Shown here piece by piece: positions 38,704 through 48,380 of a stretch of DNA of 64,000 bases. Numbering within the stretch: the first letter of the stretch is position 1; the number at the start of each line of letters is the position of its first letter. The position numbers and the translations under genes are program-made. This DNA is from JAPLJM01 sp963708515 (lineage in GTDB: Bacteria; Desulfobacterota; Syntrophia; Syntrophales; Fen-1087), in assembly GCA_963708515.1 (NCBI GenBank), contig CAVPSX010000023.1, forward strand, positions 62,001 to 126,000, read 5' to 3'. The notes under the pieces were generated by a model. It saw nothing but the letters and a program-made list of their open reading frames with translations. It was not told the DNA's origin and did not search any database.

Positions 38704-41700
38704 ATGAAACCGATGCATCGGATGCGGATATTGAAGCGCCTGCGGGGAGGGCTCGGCACAGCCGTGCTGCTGGGGATCCTGATCCCCCAACTGGCGGTTG
38801 CCAATCCGCTGGGCCCGCAGGTCATCAGCGGCCAGGCGAGCTTCGCCACACAGGGCAAGACCCTGTCCGTCACCAACAGCGACCGGGCCATCATCAACTG
38901 GCGGGACTTCTCCATCGCGGGCGGCGAGATCACCCGCTTCATCCAGCCCACCGCCACGAGCGCCGTCCTGAACCGGGTCATCGGCAACAACCCGAGCGCC
39001 ATCTACGGCGCCCTGCAGTCCAACGGCCGGGTCTATCTGGTGAACCAGAACGGCATCTTCATCGGCCCCACCGCCTCGATCGACGTCAAAAGCCTTGTGG
39101 CCTCCACGCTCAACATCACGGATAACGACTTTAAGGCCGGGAAAATCAACTTCAGCGGCGGGCCGCTGTCCGGCAGGATCGAAAACCAGGGGGCAATCCG
39201 CACGCCTGCGGGCGGCAGCATCTACCTGATCGCCCCGGATATCACCAACAGCGGCGTCATCCATGCCCCCAACGGCGACATCCTGCTGGCCGCCGGGCAG
39301 CAGGTCAGCCTTGTCGAGAGCACGACGCCCGAGATCGCCGTCGTCGTCAGCGCACCGGGGAACGAGGTCCTGAACCTCGGCCGGATCATCGCGGAGGCGG
39401 GCAGGATCGGCATCTACGGCGGGCTCATCCGGCACCGGGGGGTCGTCAGCGCCGACAGCGCCGTCGTGGACAAGACCGGCGCCGTTTATTCCGGGCGACG
39501 AAGGACGTCACGTTTGACAAGGACAGCATGACCACCGCCAACGGACCCCGGGGCGGCAGCATCACCGTGCATTCAACAGAGGGCACGACGCTTGTGTCTG
39601 GAAACGTTGAGGCCAAAGGCAGCAGCGACAGGGGCGGCACAATCCAGCTCCTCGGCACCCGGGTCGGTGTCATCGACGCGGCGCAGATCGACGCCTCCGG
39701 CGAGAACGGGGGCGGCACGGTGCTCGTGGGCGGCGACTACCAGGGCAAGAACCCCGCTGTGCAGAATGCCGACGGAACGTACTTTGAAAGGATGCGAGCA
39801 TCAGAGCGGATGCGGTACAGAGCGGCGACGGCGGGAAGGTGATCCTGTGGGGCAACGAGGCAACCCGGTCCTACGGCAGCATCAGTGCCAGAGGCGGTGA
39901 GCTCTCCGGCGACGGCGGGTTTGTAGAAACCTCTGGTGGTTACCTGGATGTGCGGCGCGCGCCGGATCTGATGGCGCCCCGCAGCAAGGGCGGCACCTGG
40001 CTGCTGGATCCTTATTATGATCTTACGATAACGAACTCCACCTCCTATAATTATGGATCATCGGGTACACCCCCAGCTGACCTCACTTATTACCCAACCG
40101 GATCCGGGTCAATGATCAATAACATAACCCTTTCAACCGCCCTGGGAAGTGCGAACGTCATTGTAACGGGTCATGCCGGAGATTTTATCTCAACCCTTAC
40201 CGTATCGAGTCCGATAACCTGGGCTACCGCAAATTCACTTACGCTCGAGGCTGAAGGAAATATATACGTCAATGCGGCTATTTCCGGATCGAACCTTATA
40301 CTGTATTCGGCTAATCAACCTTCATATATTGCAGCGGATATCAATTTATCGGGAAATCTCGCAATACACACGATGGGAACCAGCCAGACAGGGGGGAAAA
40401 TAGTTGCGAACAAACTGCTGCTGTGGGGTACAGGCACATATTCACTCCCCAGCGCCACCAATAATGTTGGCACACTGGCATCCATAGTCGGTGGTTCCTT
40501 CAACCTGACTAACAGCGGGCCGCTTTCCATCGGCGCGGTTACCGTCGGCCCATATGCTGCAAATGGTATTACCGCGACGGTTGGCGTGACATTGAATGCC
40601 GGCGGAACGATAACTCAGGCGCAAAAAAAGATACCCCTACGCTGACCACCACCTCCCTGGGTGGCCAGACCTTGATGAATGTCAACAACAGTATCGGCAC
40701 CTTCAATGCCACCAACACCGGTACTTCTGGGTCGATAAGCCTGAGGAACACAAAATCTCCTTTGACGGTCACCGGCATCTCCCAGACTGCGCTGGGAGAC
40801 GTCATGATAAACAATACCGGGGGCATAAACATAATCGGCGCAATAAGAATACCAACTCCAACACCACCAGGTCCTGGCGGAACAGTATAACACTCACCTC
40901 CACCGGGGGTATATCAATCAGTAACGCTTATGTAGCGGCCGGCAGCGGAAACACAACACTCAACGCCGGTGGAGGCATCACACTTACATCCAACTCCGCC
41001 GAGGCTTACATCTACGGTAATCCCAGCGTCAATCTTACCCTTGAATGGAGATTTTAAATTTTATAAATCAGGCTACTATCGCGCTACTGTTTGCGCGCAA
41101 TCACCGTCGTCGATCAGCTTAACCTTCAACAATTCCACCGGCAAGGTTCTGTTCAACGACATCCAGGAACCGGCGACGACATTGGGAAATATGGGATTTT
41201 TCTATGAAGCTCCGATGAATTTCCCGGCCGTCCTGAAAAGCAGTCTGAAGATATTCGGGGGAGACCCGTATAATTGCGGTGGCAAACCCGAACCGACACC
41301 AATACCGGACCTGACCCTGACGGGCCAGCAACTGGTGGGCGGCGTCTGCCAGCCCATCACCTGCCCGACAGGCCAGCAACTGGTGGGCACGCTCTGCCAG
41401 CCCATCACGTGCCCGACGGGCCAGCAACTGGTAGGCAGCACCTGCCAGCCCATCACCTGCCCGACAGGCCAACAACTGGTGGGCAATCTCTGTCAGCCGA
41501 TCATCTGCACCGGCGGCCAGGTGCTGGTCGGTAATCTCTGCACCTGCCCCGGCGGCCAGGTGTTTATCGGCGCCGGCTGCCAGTGCCCGGCAGGCACCAT
41601 CGACTATGCGGGCGCCTGCAAGACACCCAGCATCGTGCCCGGAACAGGCTCCGGCACGGTCATCTACTTCCCCGTTACGGAGGAACTGAGGCAACCGCTT

Positions 41701-41817
41701 CAGGTTCTGGTGAACTCAATTATCGATACGGTGGATCCGTCCCTTTTCAGGACCTCAGGTTCACCGGCTGGAGGCGCTGTTGATGAACTCAAACCCAAGA
41801 AGAACTATTGCAATTAA
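38704..41817 (+). pseudogene. TpsA-type exoprotein, copy 2, multiply frameshifted
   Basis: The signal peptide and TPS domain are nearly identical to copies 1 and 3. Compared with copy 3 it lacks a C near 39490 (GTTTATTCC for GTTTACTTCC) and a G near 39785, and further indels occur in an A7 run near 40625, near 40880 and near 41040. The middle (about 39950-41250) is unlike copies 1 and 3 (WLLDPYYDLTITNSTSYNYG and SISLRNTKSPLTVTG), so this copy carries a different passenger. The C-terminal cysteine-rich repeats and the KKNYCN end are shared. The span is 1038 codons, because the indels balance. Confidence 0.8.
41314..41502 (+). repeat. 48-bp coding repeat, four units (copy 2)
   Basis: Four 16-codon units of the CPTGQQLVG-x2-CQPIT type are present. 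The first unit is one codon short. Confidence 0.85.
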
Positions 41818-42505
41818 GCTGACATTGGCCCTGCTGGTTTTTCTGGCGCCGATATCCCCGGCCTGGGGGGCCGAGCCGGCCGGAACGGTCACCCATCTCA
41901 GCGGCCCCCTGATGGCGAAGAAGGCGGACGGCAGCGTCCGGGCGCTGTACATCAATTCCGCGGTGGAAGAGGGGGATGTGCTGATCACGGAGAAGCGGAC
42001 CTATGCGCGGCTCAAGATGCGCGACAACAGCGATATCACGCTGCGCCCCAATGCGCATTTCAAGGTGGATCAGTTCGTTTTCGACAAGGACCGTCCCGGC
42101 GAGGACCGGTCGTTCTACAACCTGACCAAGGGCGGCATGCGGACGGTCACCGGGCTGATCGGAAAACGCGGGAATATGGACGCCTACCGCCTGACCACGC
42201 CGACGGCCGTCGCCGGTATCAGAGGCACGGGCTTCGGCGCCACCTTCTGCAATCAGGATTGCGGAATGCTGCCCGACGGCCTGTATATCGAGGTTTTCGA
42301 GGGTGCGATCATCGTTTACAACAAGGCGGGGTCGCGGATTTACACCGTGGGGCAGTACGGATATGTGTCGGGGCCGGACGGGGCGCCGGTGCTGCTGCCC
42401 AAAGAGCCTGGACTTCCGCCGTTCTCGCTGCCGCCTTCCGTGCCGCCCCTGACATTCGGCCCCGCAGGACCGATGCCCGGGCCGCCGGGATGTGAGGTGA
42501 GGTAA
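41783..42505 (+). CDS. Secreted FecR-domain protein, copy 2 (intact)
   Basis: The protein is 240 residues. A signal peptide (IAIKLTLALLVFLAPISPAWGA, cleavage after about residue 29) precedes one FecR domain: HLSGPLMAKKADGSVRALY, EEGDVLITEKRTYARLKMRD, DITLRPNAHFKVDQFVF and TPTAVAGIRGTGFG. The C-terminus is proline-rich and ends PGPPGCEVR. Unlike the anti-sigma FecR of iron uptake it has no cytoplasmic anti-sigma part, so it acts outside the inner membrane, perhaps as a partner of the adjacent exoprotein (inference). ATG 41783 has GGAGG upstream and overlaps the tpsA end by 35 bp. Confidence 0.88.
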   Translation: MNSNPRRTIAIKLTLALLVFLAPISPAWGAEPAGTVTHLSGPLMAKKADGSVRALYINSAVEEGDVLITEKRTYARLKMRDNSDITLRPNAHFKVDQFVFDKDRPGEDRSFYNLTKGGMRTVTGLIGKRGNMDAYRLTTPTAVAGIRGTGFGATFCNQDCGMLPDGLYIEVFEGAIIVYNKAGSRIYTVGQYGYVSGPDGAPVLLPKEPGLPPFSLPPSVPPLTFGPAGPMPGPPGCEVR

Positions 42506-42636
42506 GATCAGTTTGCCGCCTCAAGGGCCGCAACCATGGGCCTGTTCAATATTTTCATCGAGAAAGCGGCCGTCCTTTTGACGGGCTTTCTCTCTTCAAA
42601 GGCTTCCAGATACAGGCAGACAGGAGGTTTGAGCCC
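42506..42636 (+). repeat. Inter-module spacer 2 with htpX 3' remnant
   Basis: No difference from spacer 1 (38573-38703) is seen by eye. It carries the same htpX-end remnant, hairpin, 34-codon frame and AGGAGG before tpsA copy 3. Confidence 0.75.
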
Positions 42637-45600
42637 ATGAAACCGATGCATCGGATGCGGATATTGAAGCGCCTGCGGGGAGGGCTCGGCACAGCCGTGC
42701 TGCTGGGGATCCTGATCCCCCAACTGGCGGTTGCCAATCCGCTGGGCCCGCAGGTCATCAGCGGCCAGGCGAGCTTCGCCACACAGGGCAAGACCCTGTC
42801 CGTCACCAACAGCGACCGGGCCATCATCAACTGGCGGGACTTCTCCATCGCGGGCGGCGAGATCACCCGCTTCATCCAGCCCACCGCCACGAGCGCCGTC
42901 CTGAACCGGGTCATCGGCAACAACCCGAGCGCCATCTACGGCGCCCTGCAGTCCAACGGCCGGGTCTATCTGGTGAACCAGAACGGCATCTTCATCGGCC
43001 CCACCGCCTCGATCGACGTCAAAAGCCTTGTGGCCTCCACGCTCAACATCACGGATAACGACTTTAAGGCCGGGAAAATCAACTTCAGCGGCGGGCCGCT
43101 GTCCGGCAGGATCGAAAACCAGGGGGCAATCCGCACGCCTGCGGGCGGCAGCATCTACCTGATCGCCCCGGATATCACCAACAGCGGCGTCATCCATGCC
43201 CCCAACGGCGACATCCTGCTGGCCGCCGGGCAGCAGGTCAGCCTTGTCGAGAGCACGACGCCCGAGATCGCCGTCGTCGTCAGCGCACCGGGGAACGAGG
43301 TCCTGAACCTCGGCCGGATCATCGCGGAGGCGGGCAGGATCGGCATCTACGGCGGGCTCATCCGGCACCGGGGGGTCGTCAGCGCCGACAGCGCCGTCGT
43401 GGACAAGACCGGCGCCGTTTACTTCCGGGCGACGAAGGACGTCACGTTTGACAAGGACAGCATGACCACCGCCAACGGACCCCGGGGCGGCAGCATCACC
43501 GTGCATTCAACAGAGGGCACGACGCTTGTGTCTGGAAACGTTGAGGCCAAAGGCAGCAGCGACAGGGGCGGCACAATCCAGCTCCTCGGCACCCGGGTCG
43601 GTGTCATCGACGCGGCGCAGATCGACGCCTCCGGCGAGAACGGGGGCGGCACGGTGCTCGTGGGCGGCGACTACCAGGGCAAGAACCCCGCTGTGCAGAA
43701 TGCCGACGGAACGTACTTTGGAAAGGATGCGAGCATCAGAGCGGATGCGGTACAGAGCGGCGACGGCGGGAAGGTCGTTCTCTGGTCGGATGGTTCGACC
43801 AAAGCATATGGCGGCATCAGTGCAAGGGGAGGCGCGGAGTCTGGGAACGGCGGGCTCATCGAGACCTCCGGACATTATCTCGACGTTGCCGGAGCAGGCA
43901 TAGACGCAGCCGCTCCCAAGGGCACTCCCGGCACGTGGCTGCTTGACCCTTATAATGTCAGCATCTCAACGGCGACCACAGGAGGGGGCATTTTTTCTGG
44001 TACTAATCCGGATATCTGGACACCCAATGCAACGGGCTCAAATATTTTGAACACCGATATATCCGGCAAGCTCAATGCCGGTACCAGTGTGACGGTCGAT
44101 ACGTCAAGCGGCGTTGGTAGTGAGGCCGGCAACATTAGCGTTACGGGCGCAATAGACTGGACAACCGCAAGTTCGCTGAAGCTTTATACTGATAACAATA
44201 TATTCATCGGTGCGTATATTAGAAACACCGGTACGGGTGCCCTCACCTTCAAAACGCTCAACCCGGACGGTGCGATTACACAGGGAGCTGATAATACACA
44301 GAGAATTGAAGTTCCCAGGCTGGAACTGCTTCGCGGTTCATATACGCTTACTAATAGCTCAAATAAAATCGGCACGCTTGCGGGAAATGTCCGTGATGTC
44401 ACTCTGACAAACAACGGCAACCTCACTATCGGGACGGTGAACACAAATGGTATTACAGCAACGGGCAACACCACACTCAGCATAACCGGCACAATAACCG
44501 CGAGTGGACCGGTAAGCGTGGGGGGGGTGTTCAATCTGAACGGCGGCACATGGATCAGGTGCTCCCCACACTACCTGTTTTTACCGCAAACGACTTCAGG
44601 ATTACGAGTGGGACATTCATCCGTGCCCTCAGCGGCAATGGCGGGAGTAGCACCCCATATCAATTGGCCGACATCTACGGCGTTCAAGGCGTGGTCAGCA
44701 CGGGCATGTTGGGTAAATCCTATGTTCTGGCCAACGACATCAATGCCAGTGCAACCTCAAGCTGGAACAGCGGTGCGGGTTTTGTCCCCCTGGGTGATAA
44801 CAGCTTCATCCCTGCACAAACATTCACCGGCACTTTCGACGGACTCGGCCACACCATTACCGGCCTGTTTATCAACCGGCCCGCGACGCAATATGTCGGT
44901 ATGTTTGGCGGCACTTCAGGTGGTGCAACAAATATAATCCGGAATGTAGGATTGGTGAATGTGAATATCACCGGCGGCTTTCAAACGGGCGGATTGGTGG
45001 CGCATACCGGCGCCAGTGTCGTGAATTGCTACACGACAGGCCAGGTAACAAGCGGCAGCAATAATGTAGGCGGACTGGTGGGATTGAGCGCCGGCAGCGT
45101 CAGCAATTCCTACAGCACTGCTACCGTGAACGGGAATACTTGGGTAGGAGGACTGGTGGGGACGCTTTACACCGGCGGGAGCATCACCAATTCATACAGC
45201 ACGGGACCGGTGAACGGGAGTTCCATGGTAGGCGGATTGGTGGGATATAATTATGGTGCTGGTCCCATAGTAAGCAGTTACTGGGACACTCAAACGTCCG
45301 GCCGGGCAACCAGCGATGGCGGTACGGGCAAGACGACGGCCCAAATGAAACAGAAGGCCACCTTTGTCGGATGGGATTTCGTGAACACCTGGGGCATTAC
45401 GGAAGGTGCAACTTATCCAGTCCTATCGCCAAATCCAGCACCCGCGCCGACACCCCCGCTGACCTGCCCGACGGGCGAGCAACTGGTGGGCGGCGTCTGC
45501 CAGCCCATCACGTGCCCGACAGGTCAGCAACTGGTAGGCAGCACCTGCCAGCCCATCACCTGCCCGACAGGACAGCAACTGGTAGGCAGCACCTGCCAGC

Positions 45601-45968
45601 CCATCACCTGCCCGACAGGGCAGCAACTGGTGGGCAATCTCTGCCAGCCGATCATCTGCACCGGCGGCCAGGTGTTGGTCGGTAATCTCTGCACCTGCCC
45701 CGGCGGCCAGGTGTTTATCGGCGCCGGCTGCCAGTGCCCGGCAGGCACCATCGACTATGCGGGCGCCTGCAAGACACCCAGCATCGTGCCCGGAACAGGC
45801 TCCGGCACGGTCATCTACTTCCCCGTTACGGAGGAACTGAGGCAACCGCTTCAGGTTCTGGTGAACTCAATTATCGATACGGTGGATCCGTCCCTTTTCA
45901 GGACCTCAGGTTCACCGGCTGGAGGCGCTGTTGATGGACTCAAACCCAAGAAGAACTATTGCAATTAA
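42637..45968 (+). CDS. TpsA-type exoprotein, copy 3, one frameshift
   Basis: This is the best-preserved copy. In order it has a signal peptide (to about residue 33), the TPS secretion domain (34 to about 290, with NQNGIFIGPTASIDVKSL), beta-helical passenger sequence rich in TITNTG-like strands, GLUG-motif repeats (VGGLVGLSAGSVSNSYSTAT and two more), and a cysteine-rich C-terminal part ending KKNYCN. One base is missing near 44553, between FNLNGGTW and QVLPTLPVFTANDFRI. Restoring it gives 3333 nt and 1110 residues. The protein should be secreted through the TpsB encoded upstream and probably stays at the surface. A G8 tract lies at 44520-44527. Confidence 0.87.
44520..44527 (+). repeat. G8 homopolymer inside tpsA copy 3
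   Basis: Eight consecutive G encode part of SVGGVFNLN. The length read here keeps the natural frame on both sides, and the frame break lies about 26 bp downstream. Confidence 0.8.
45462..45653 (+). repeat. 48-bp coding repeat, four units (copy 3)
   Basis: Four 16-codon units encode TCPTG(E/Q)QLVG-x2-CQPI in an open frame. Units 2 and 3 are almost identical at DNA level. Confidence 0.88.
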
Positions 45969-46252
45969 GCTGACATTGGCCCTGCTGGTTTTTCTGCCAG
46001 CAGGATTGCGGAATGCTGCCCGATGGCCTGTATATCGAGGTTTTCGAGGGTGCGATCATCGTTTACAACAAGACGGGGTCCCAGATTTACACCGTGGGGC
46101 AGTACGGATATGTGTCGGGGCCGGACGGGGTGCCGGTGCTGCTGCCCAAAGAGCCTGAACTTCCGCCGCTTTCGCCGCCGCCTTCCGTGCCGCCCCTGAC
46201 ATTCGGTCCCGCAGGACCGATGCCCGGGCCGCCTGGATGTGAGGTGAGGTAA
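45934..46252 (+). pseudogene. Secreted FecR-domain protein, copy 3, internal deletion
   Basis: The first 14 codons match copies 1 and 2 up to LALLVFL. About 404 bp are then missing, and the text resumes inside CGMLPDGLYIEVFEGAI. Because 404 is not a multiple of three the junction is out of frame. The signal peptide is cut and nearly the whole FecR domain is lost. The 3' part also shows more substitutions (KTGSQIY for KAGSRIY) than copies 1 and 2 show with each other. It ends four bases before the htpX stop codon. Confidence 0.88.
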
Positions 46253-46255
46253 GAA

Positions 46256-47137
46256 TCAGTTTGCCTCAAGGGCCGCAATGCGCTCCTCCAGGGGAGGATG
46301 GGTCATGAAGAGCTTCCGGATGCCGGACACCCGCGCCCCGGAAATGCCGAACGCCGCCATCTGATCGGGAAGGTGGGGCTGCTCAACGGTCTTCTGGAGG
46401 CGGCGCAGAGCCAAAATCATCTTCTGGCGCCCCTCGATGGACGCGCTTCCCGCATCAGCCCGGAACTCCCGCTGCCGACTGAACCACATGACGATGACGC
46501 TCGCCAGGACGCCGAAAACGATCTGGGCGATGATGGTCGTGATAAAGAAGGCGGGGCCGGTTCCCCTTTCCGTTTTGAAGACAACCCGGTCGACAAAATG
46601 CCCGACGACGCGGGAAAGAAAGATCACGAACGTGTTGACGACACCCTGAATCAACGCCAGCGTCACCATGTCGCCATTGGCCACGTGGCTGATCTCGTGC
46701 GCCAGAACCGCCTCTACTTCCGCGCGGGGCATGACCCGCAGGAGGCCCGTGCTGACGGCCACCAGCGCATGATCCCGGCGCATTCCCGTGGCAAAGGCGT
46801 TTGCATCCGGCGCGTCATAGACGGCCACTTCCGGCATGCCGATGCCGGCGGCCGTCGCCTGCCGTTTGACGGTATTGAGCAGCCAGGCCTCGACCTCGTT
46901 GCCCGCCGATTCGATGACCTGGGCGCCGGTCATCCGCTTGGCGGCCCACTTGGCCATGGCCAGCGAAATGAATGAGCCGCCGAAGCCGAAGACGGCCGCA
47001 AAGACAAGCAGATTGGCCAGGTTAAGGCCGACCCCCTGCTCATCGAGAATGCGATCCACCCCCAGCAGACTGAGCACGACGCTCAGGATCAGGACAATGG
47101 CAAGGTTGGTGACGATAAACAGAATAACTCGTTTCAT
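46256..47137 (-). CDS. htpX: Zinc metalloprotease HtpX
   Basis: This membrane-bound M48 protease degrades damaged inner-membrane proteins. The 293-residue protein has two N-terminal helices (VILFIVTNLAIVLILSVVLS and ANLLVFAAVFGFGGSFISLA), the zinc motif HEISH in VLAHEISHVANGD, two more helices, and the third ligand region FRADAGSA. The C-terminal THPPLEERIAAL block is standard. It is convergent with the TPS array, and its last codons are copied in both spacers of that array. Confidence 0.96.
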   Translation of the reverse strand: MKRVILFIVTNLAIVLILSVVLSLLGVDRILDEQGVGLNLANLLVFAAVFGFGGSFISLAMAKWAAKRMTGAQVIESAGNEVEAWLLNTVKRQATAAGIGMPEVAVYDAPDANAFATGMRRDHALVAVSTGLLRVMPRAEVEAVLAHEISHVANGDMVTLALIQGVVNTFVIFLSRVVGHFVDRVVFKTERGTGPAFFITTIIAQIVFGVLASVIVMWFSRQREFRADAGSASIEGRQKMILALRRLQKTVEQPHLPDQMAAFGISGARVSGIRKLFMTHPPLEERIAALEAN

Positions 47138-47312
47138 TTGCTTCCCTCCGTGTCTGTTTTTTTCTTGCGGCGATGGGACGGACCCATCGCTGATGCGGTA
47201 TCGGTAACGCCGACACCGCAGAAAAGACTGAAATGTTGTTTCCGTTGGTTAATATAAAAACTGTGGGACCCGCTGTCAAGGGAAAAGGGACATTCCTGTT
47301 GGCGTTTATGGA

Positions 47313-47340
47313 TTGACATTTTCATCTTATGTAATATATT
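47313..47340 (+). promoter_or_regulatory. Sigma-70 type promoter for the menA-like gene
   Basis: TTGACA (47313-47318) and TATATT (47335-47340) are 16 bp apart, 118 bp before the start. It lies in the 320-bp gap between the divergent htpX and menA-like genes. Apart from a family A part-arm, nothing else is seen there. Confidence 0.65.
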
Positions 47341-47399
47341 TAAGCCGTCGCCATGCGCGCAACATCTCCTCTCGGAATGGAGAGCTTTCCATAACCGGT

Positions 47400-47426
47400 G
47401 AAAAATGGTTCGCACCCGGCGAAACA
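47400..47426. repeat. Family A left-arm remnant
   Basis: GAAAAATGGTTCGCACCCGG followed by CGAAACA matches the left arm in the first 14 bases and then diverges. It lies in the leader of the menA-like gene. Confidence 0.55.
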
Positions 47427-47457
47427 GGATGAACAAGAACCTTGCAAAGGAGAAATA

Positions 47458-48354
47458 ATGCTGGACCAGATCAAGAAATATATTATTGCAACCCGCCCCT
47501 GGTCATTTACGATGTCGCTCATGTCCGTCACCGTCGGAACGCTCCTGGCCGCGGAAGAGGGGGCGATCCTGTGGCCATGGTTTGTCGTAACCGCCATTGG
47601 CATCACGCTTTTCCATGCCGCCGCCAATGTCATCAACGACTATTACGATACCCTTTACAAGATTGATGAACCGGATTCGCCCACGGCAAAATACCGTCCC
47701 CATCCGATCCTGTCGGGCATGCTGACGCCGCGCCAGCTCCTGCGGCAGGCGATCTTCCTGTTCGCGGTCACGTTCGCCATCGGCGTCACGACGGCGTTTC
47801 TGCGTTCAGCCCATGTCCTGTGGATCGGCGTGGTCGGGATGCTGACGAGCTTTTACTACACGGCCGGGCCGGCGAAGCTCAAGCATCGCGCCCTCGGCGA
47901 ATTTGCCGCTTTCATGATGTGGGGACCGCTCATGGTGGAGGGCGCCTATGCGGTGCAACGCCAGATGCTCTCCCTGAAGGCGCTGTACATTTCGATTCCC
48001 TTCGGGATCCTTGTGGCCCTCGTTCTGCTGGCAAACAACATGCGGGATATTGACTATGATTCCCGGCATAATGTCAAGACGCTGGGCATCGTCCTGGGAG
48101 TCCGGAGAAGCTACATCCTTTTTGCAGGGCTCATCGTGGCCGCTTATGCCTGCGTCCTGGGGATGATGATGGCGGGCATTTTGAGCCTGTGGGGATTCCT
48201 CATTGTTCTGTCGCTGCCGAGCGCATGGAGCCTTCTGAAAACCTTCAAACAGGAGATCCCGGATATGGCCGACGCCCTGACGGCAAAATTCGATACGGTT
48301 TTCGGAATCCTGCTGCTGGCCGCCATCCTCATGCAGTCGGTGGTGCGTCTGTGA
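47458..48354 (+). CDS. menA: UbiA/MenA-family prenyltransferase
   Basis: This is a 298-residue integral membrane enzyme with about eight to nine helices. The prenyl-diphosphate binding motif is NVINDYYD (N-x2-D-x3-D type), and the second acidic motif is NNMRDIDYDSRHNVKTLG. These match MenA, which attaches the prenyl chain to 1,4-dihydroxy-2-naphthoate for menaquinone, more closely than UbiA. AAGGAG lies before ATG 47458. No other menaquinone gene is in view, so the exact aromatic acceptor is inferred. Confidence 0.85.
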   Translation: MLDQIKKYIIATRPWSFTMSLMSVTVGTLLAAEEGAILWPWFVVTAIGITLFHAAANVINDYYDTLYKIDEPDSPTAKYRPHPILSGMLTPRQLLRQAIFLFAVTFAIGVTTAFLRSAHVLWIGVVGMLTSFYYTAGPAKLKHRALGEFAAFMMWGPLMVEGAYAVQRQMLSLKALYISIPFGILVALVLLANNMRDIDYDSRHNVKTLGIVLGVRRSYILFAGLIVAAYACVLGMMMAGILSLWGFLIVLSLPSAWSLLKTFKQEIPDMADALTAKFDTVFGILLLAAILMQSVVRL

Positions 48355-48380
48355 GCGGCCTCGGCTGTCTGCGAGGTTGA

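Noticed and set aside
37381..45653. 48-bp tandem units considered as a CRISPR-like array
   Set aside because: The units are contiguous coding repeats without spacers, in frame with the exoprotein, and no cas genes are present.
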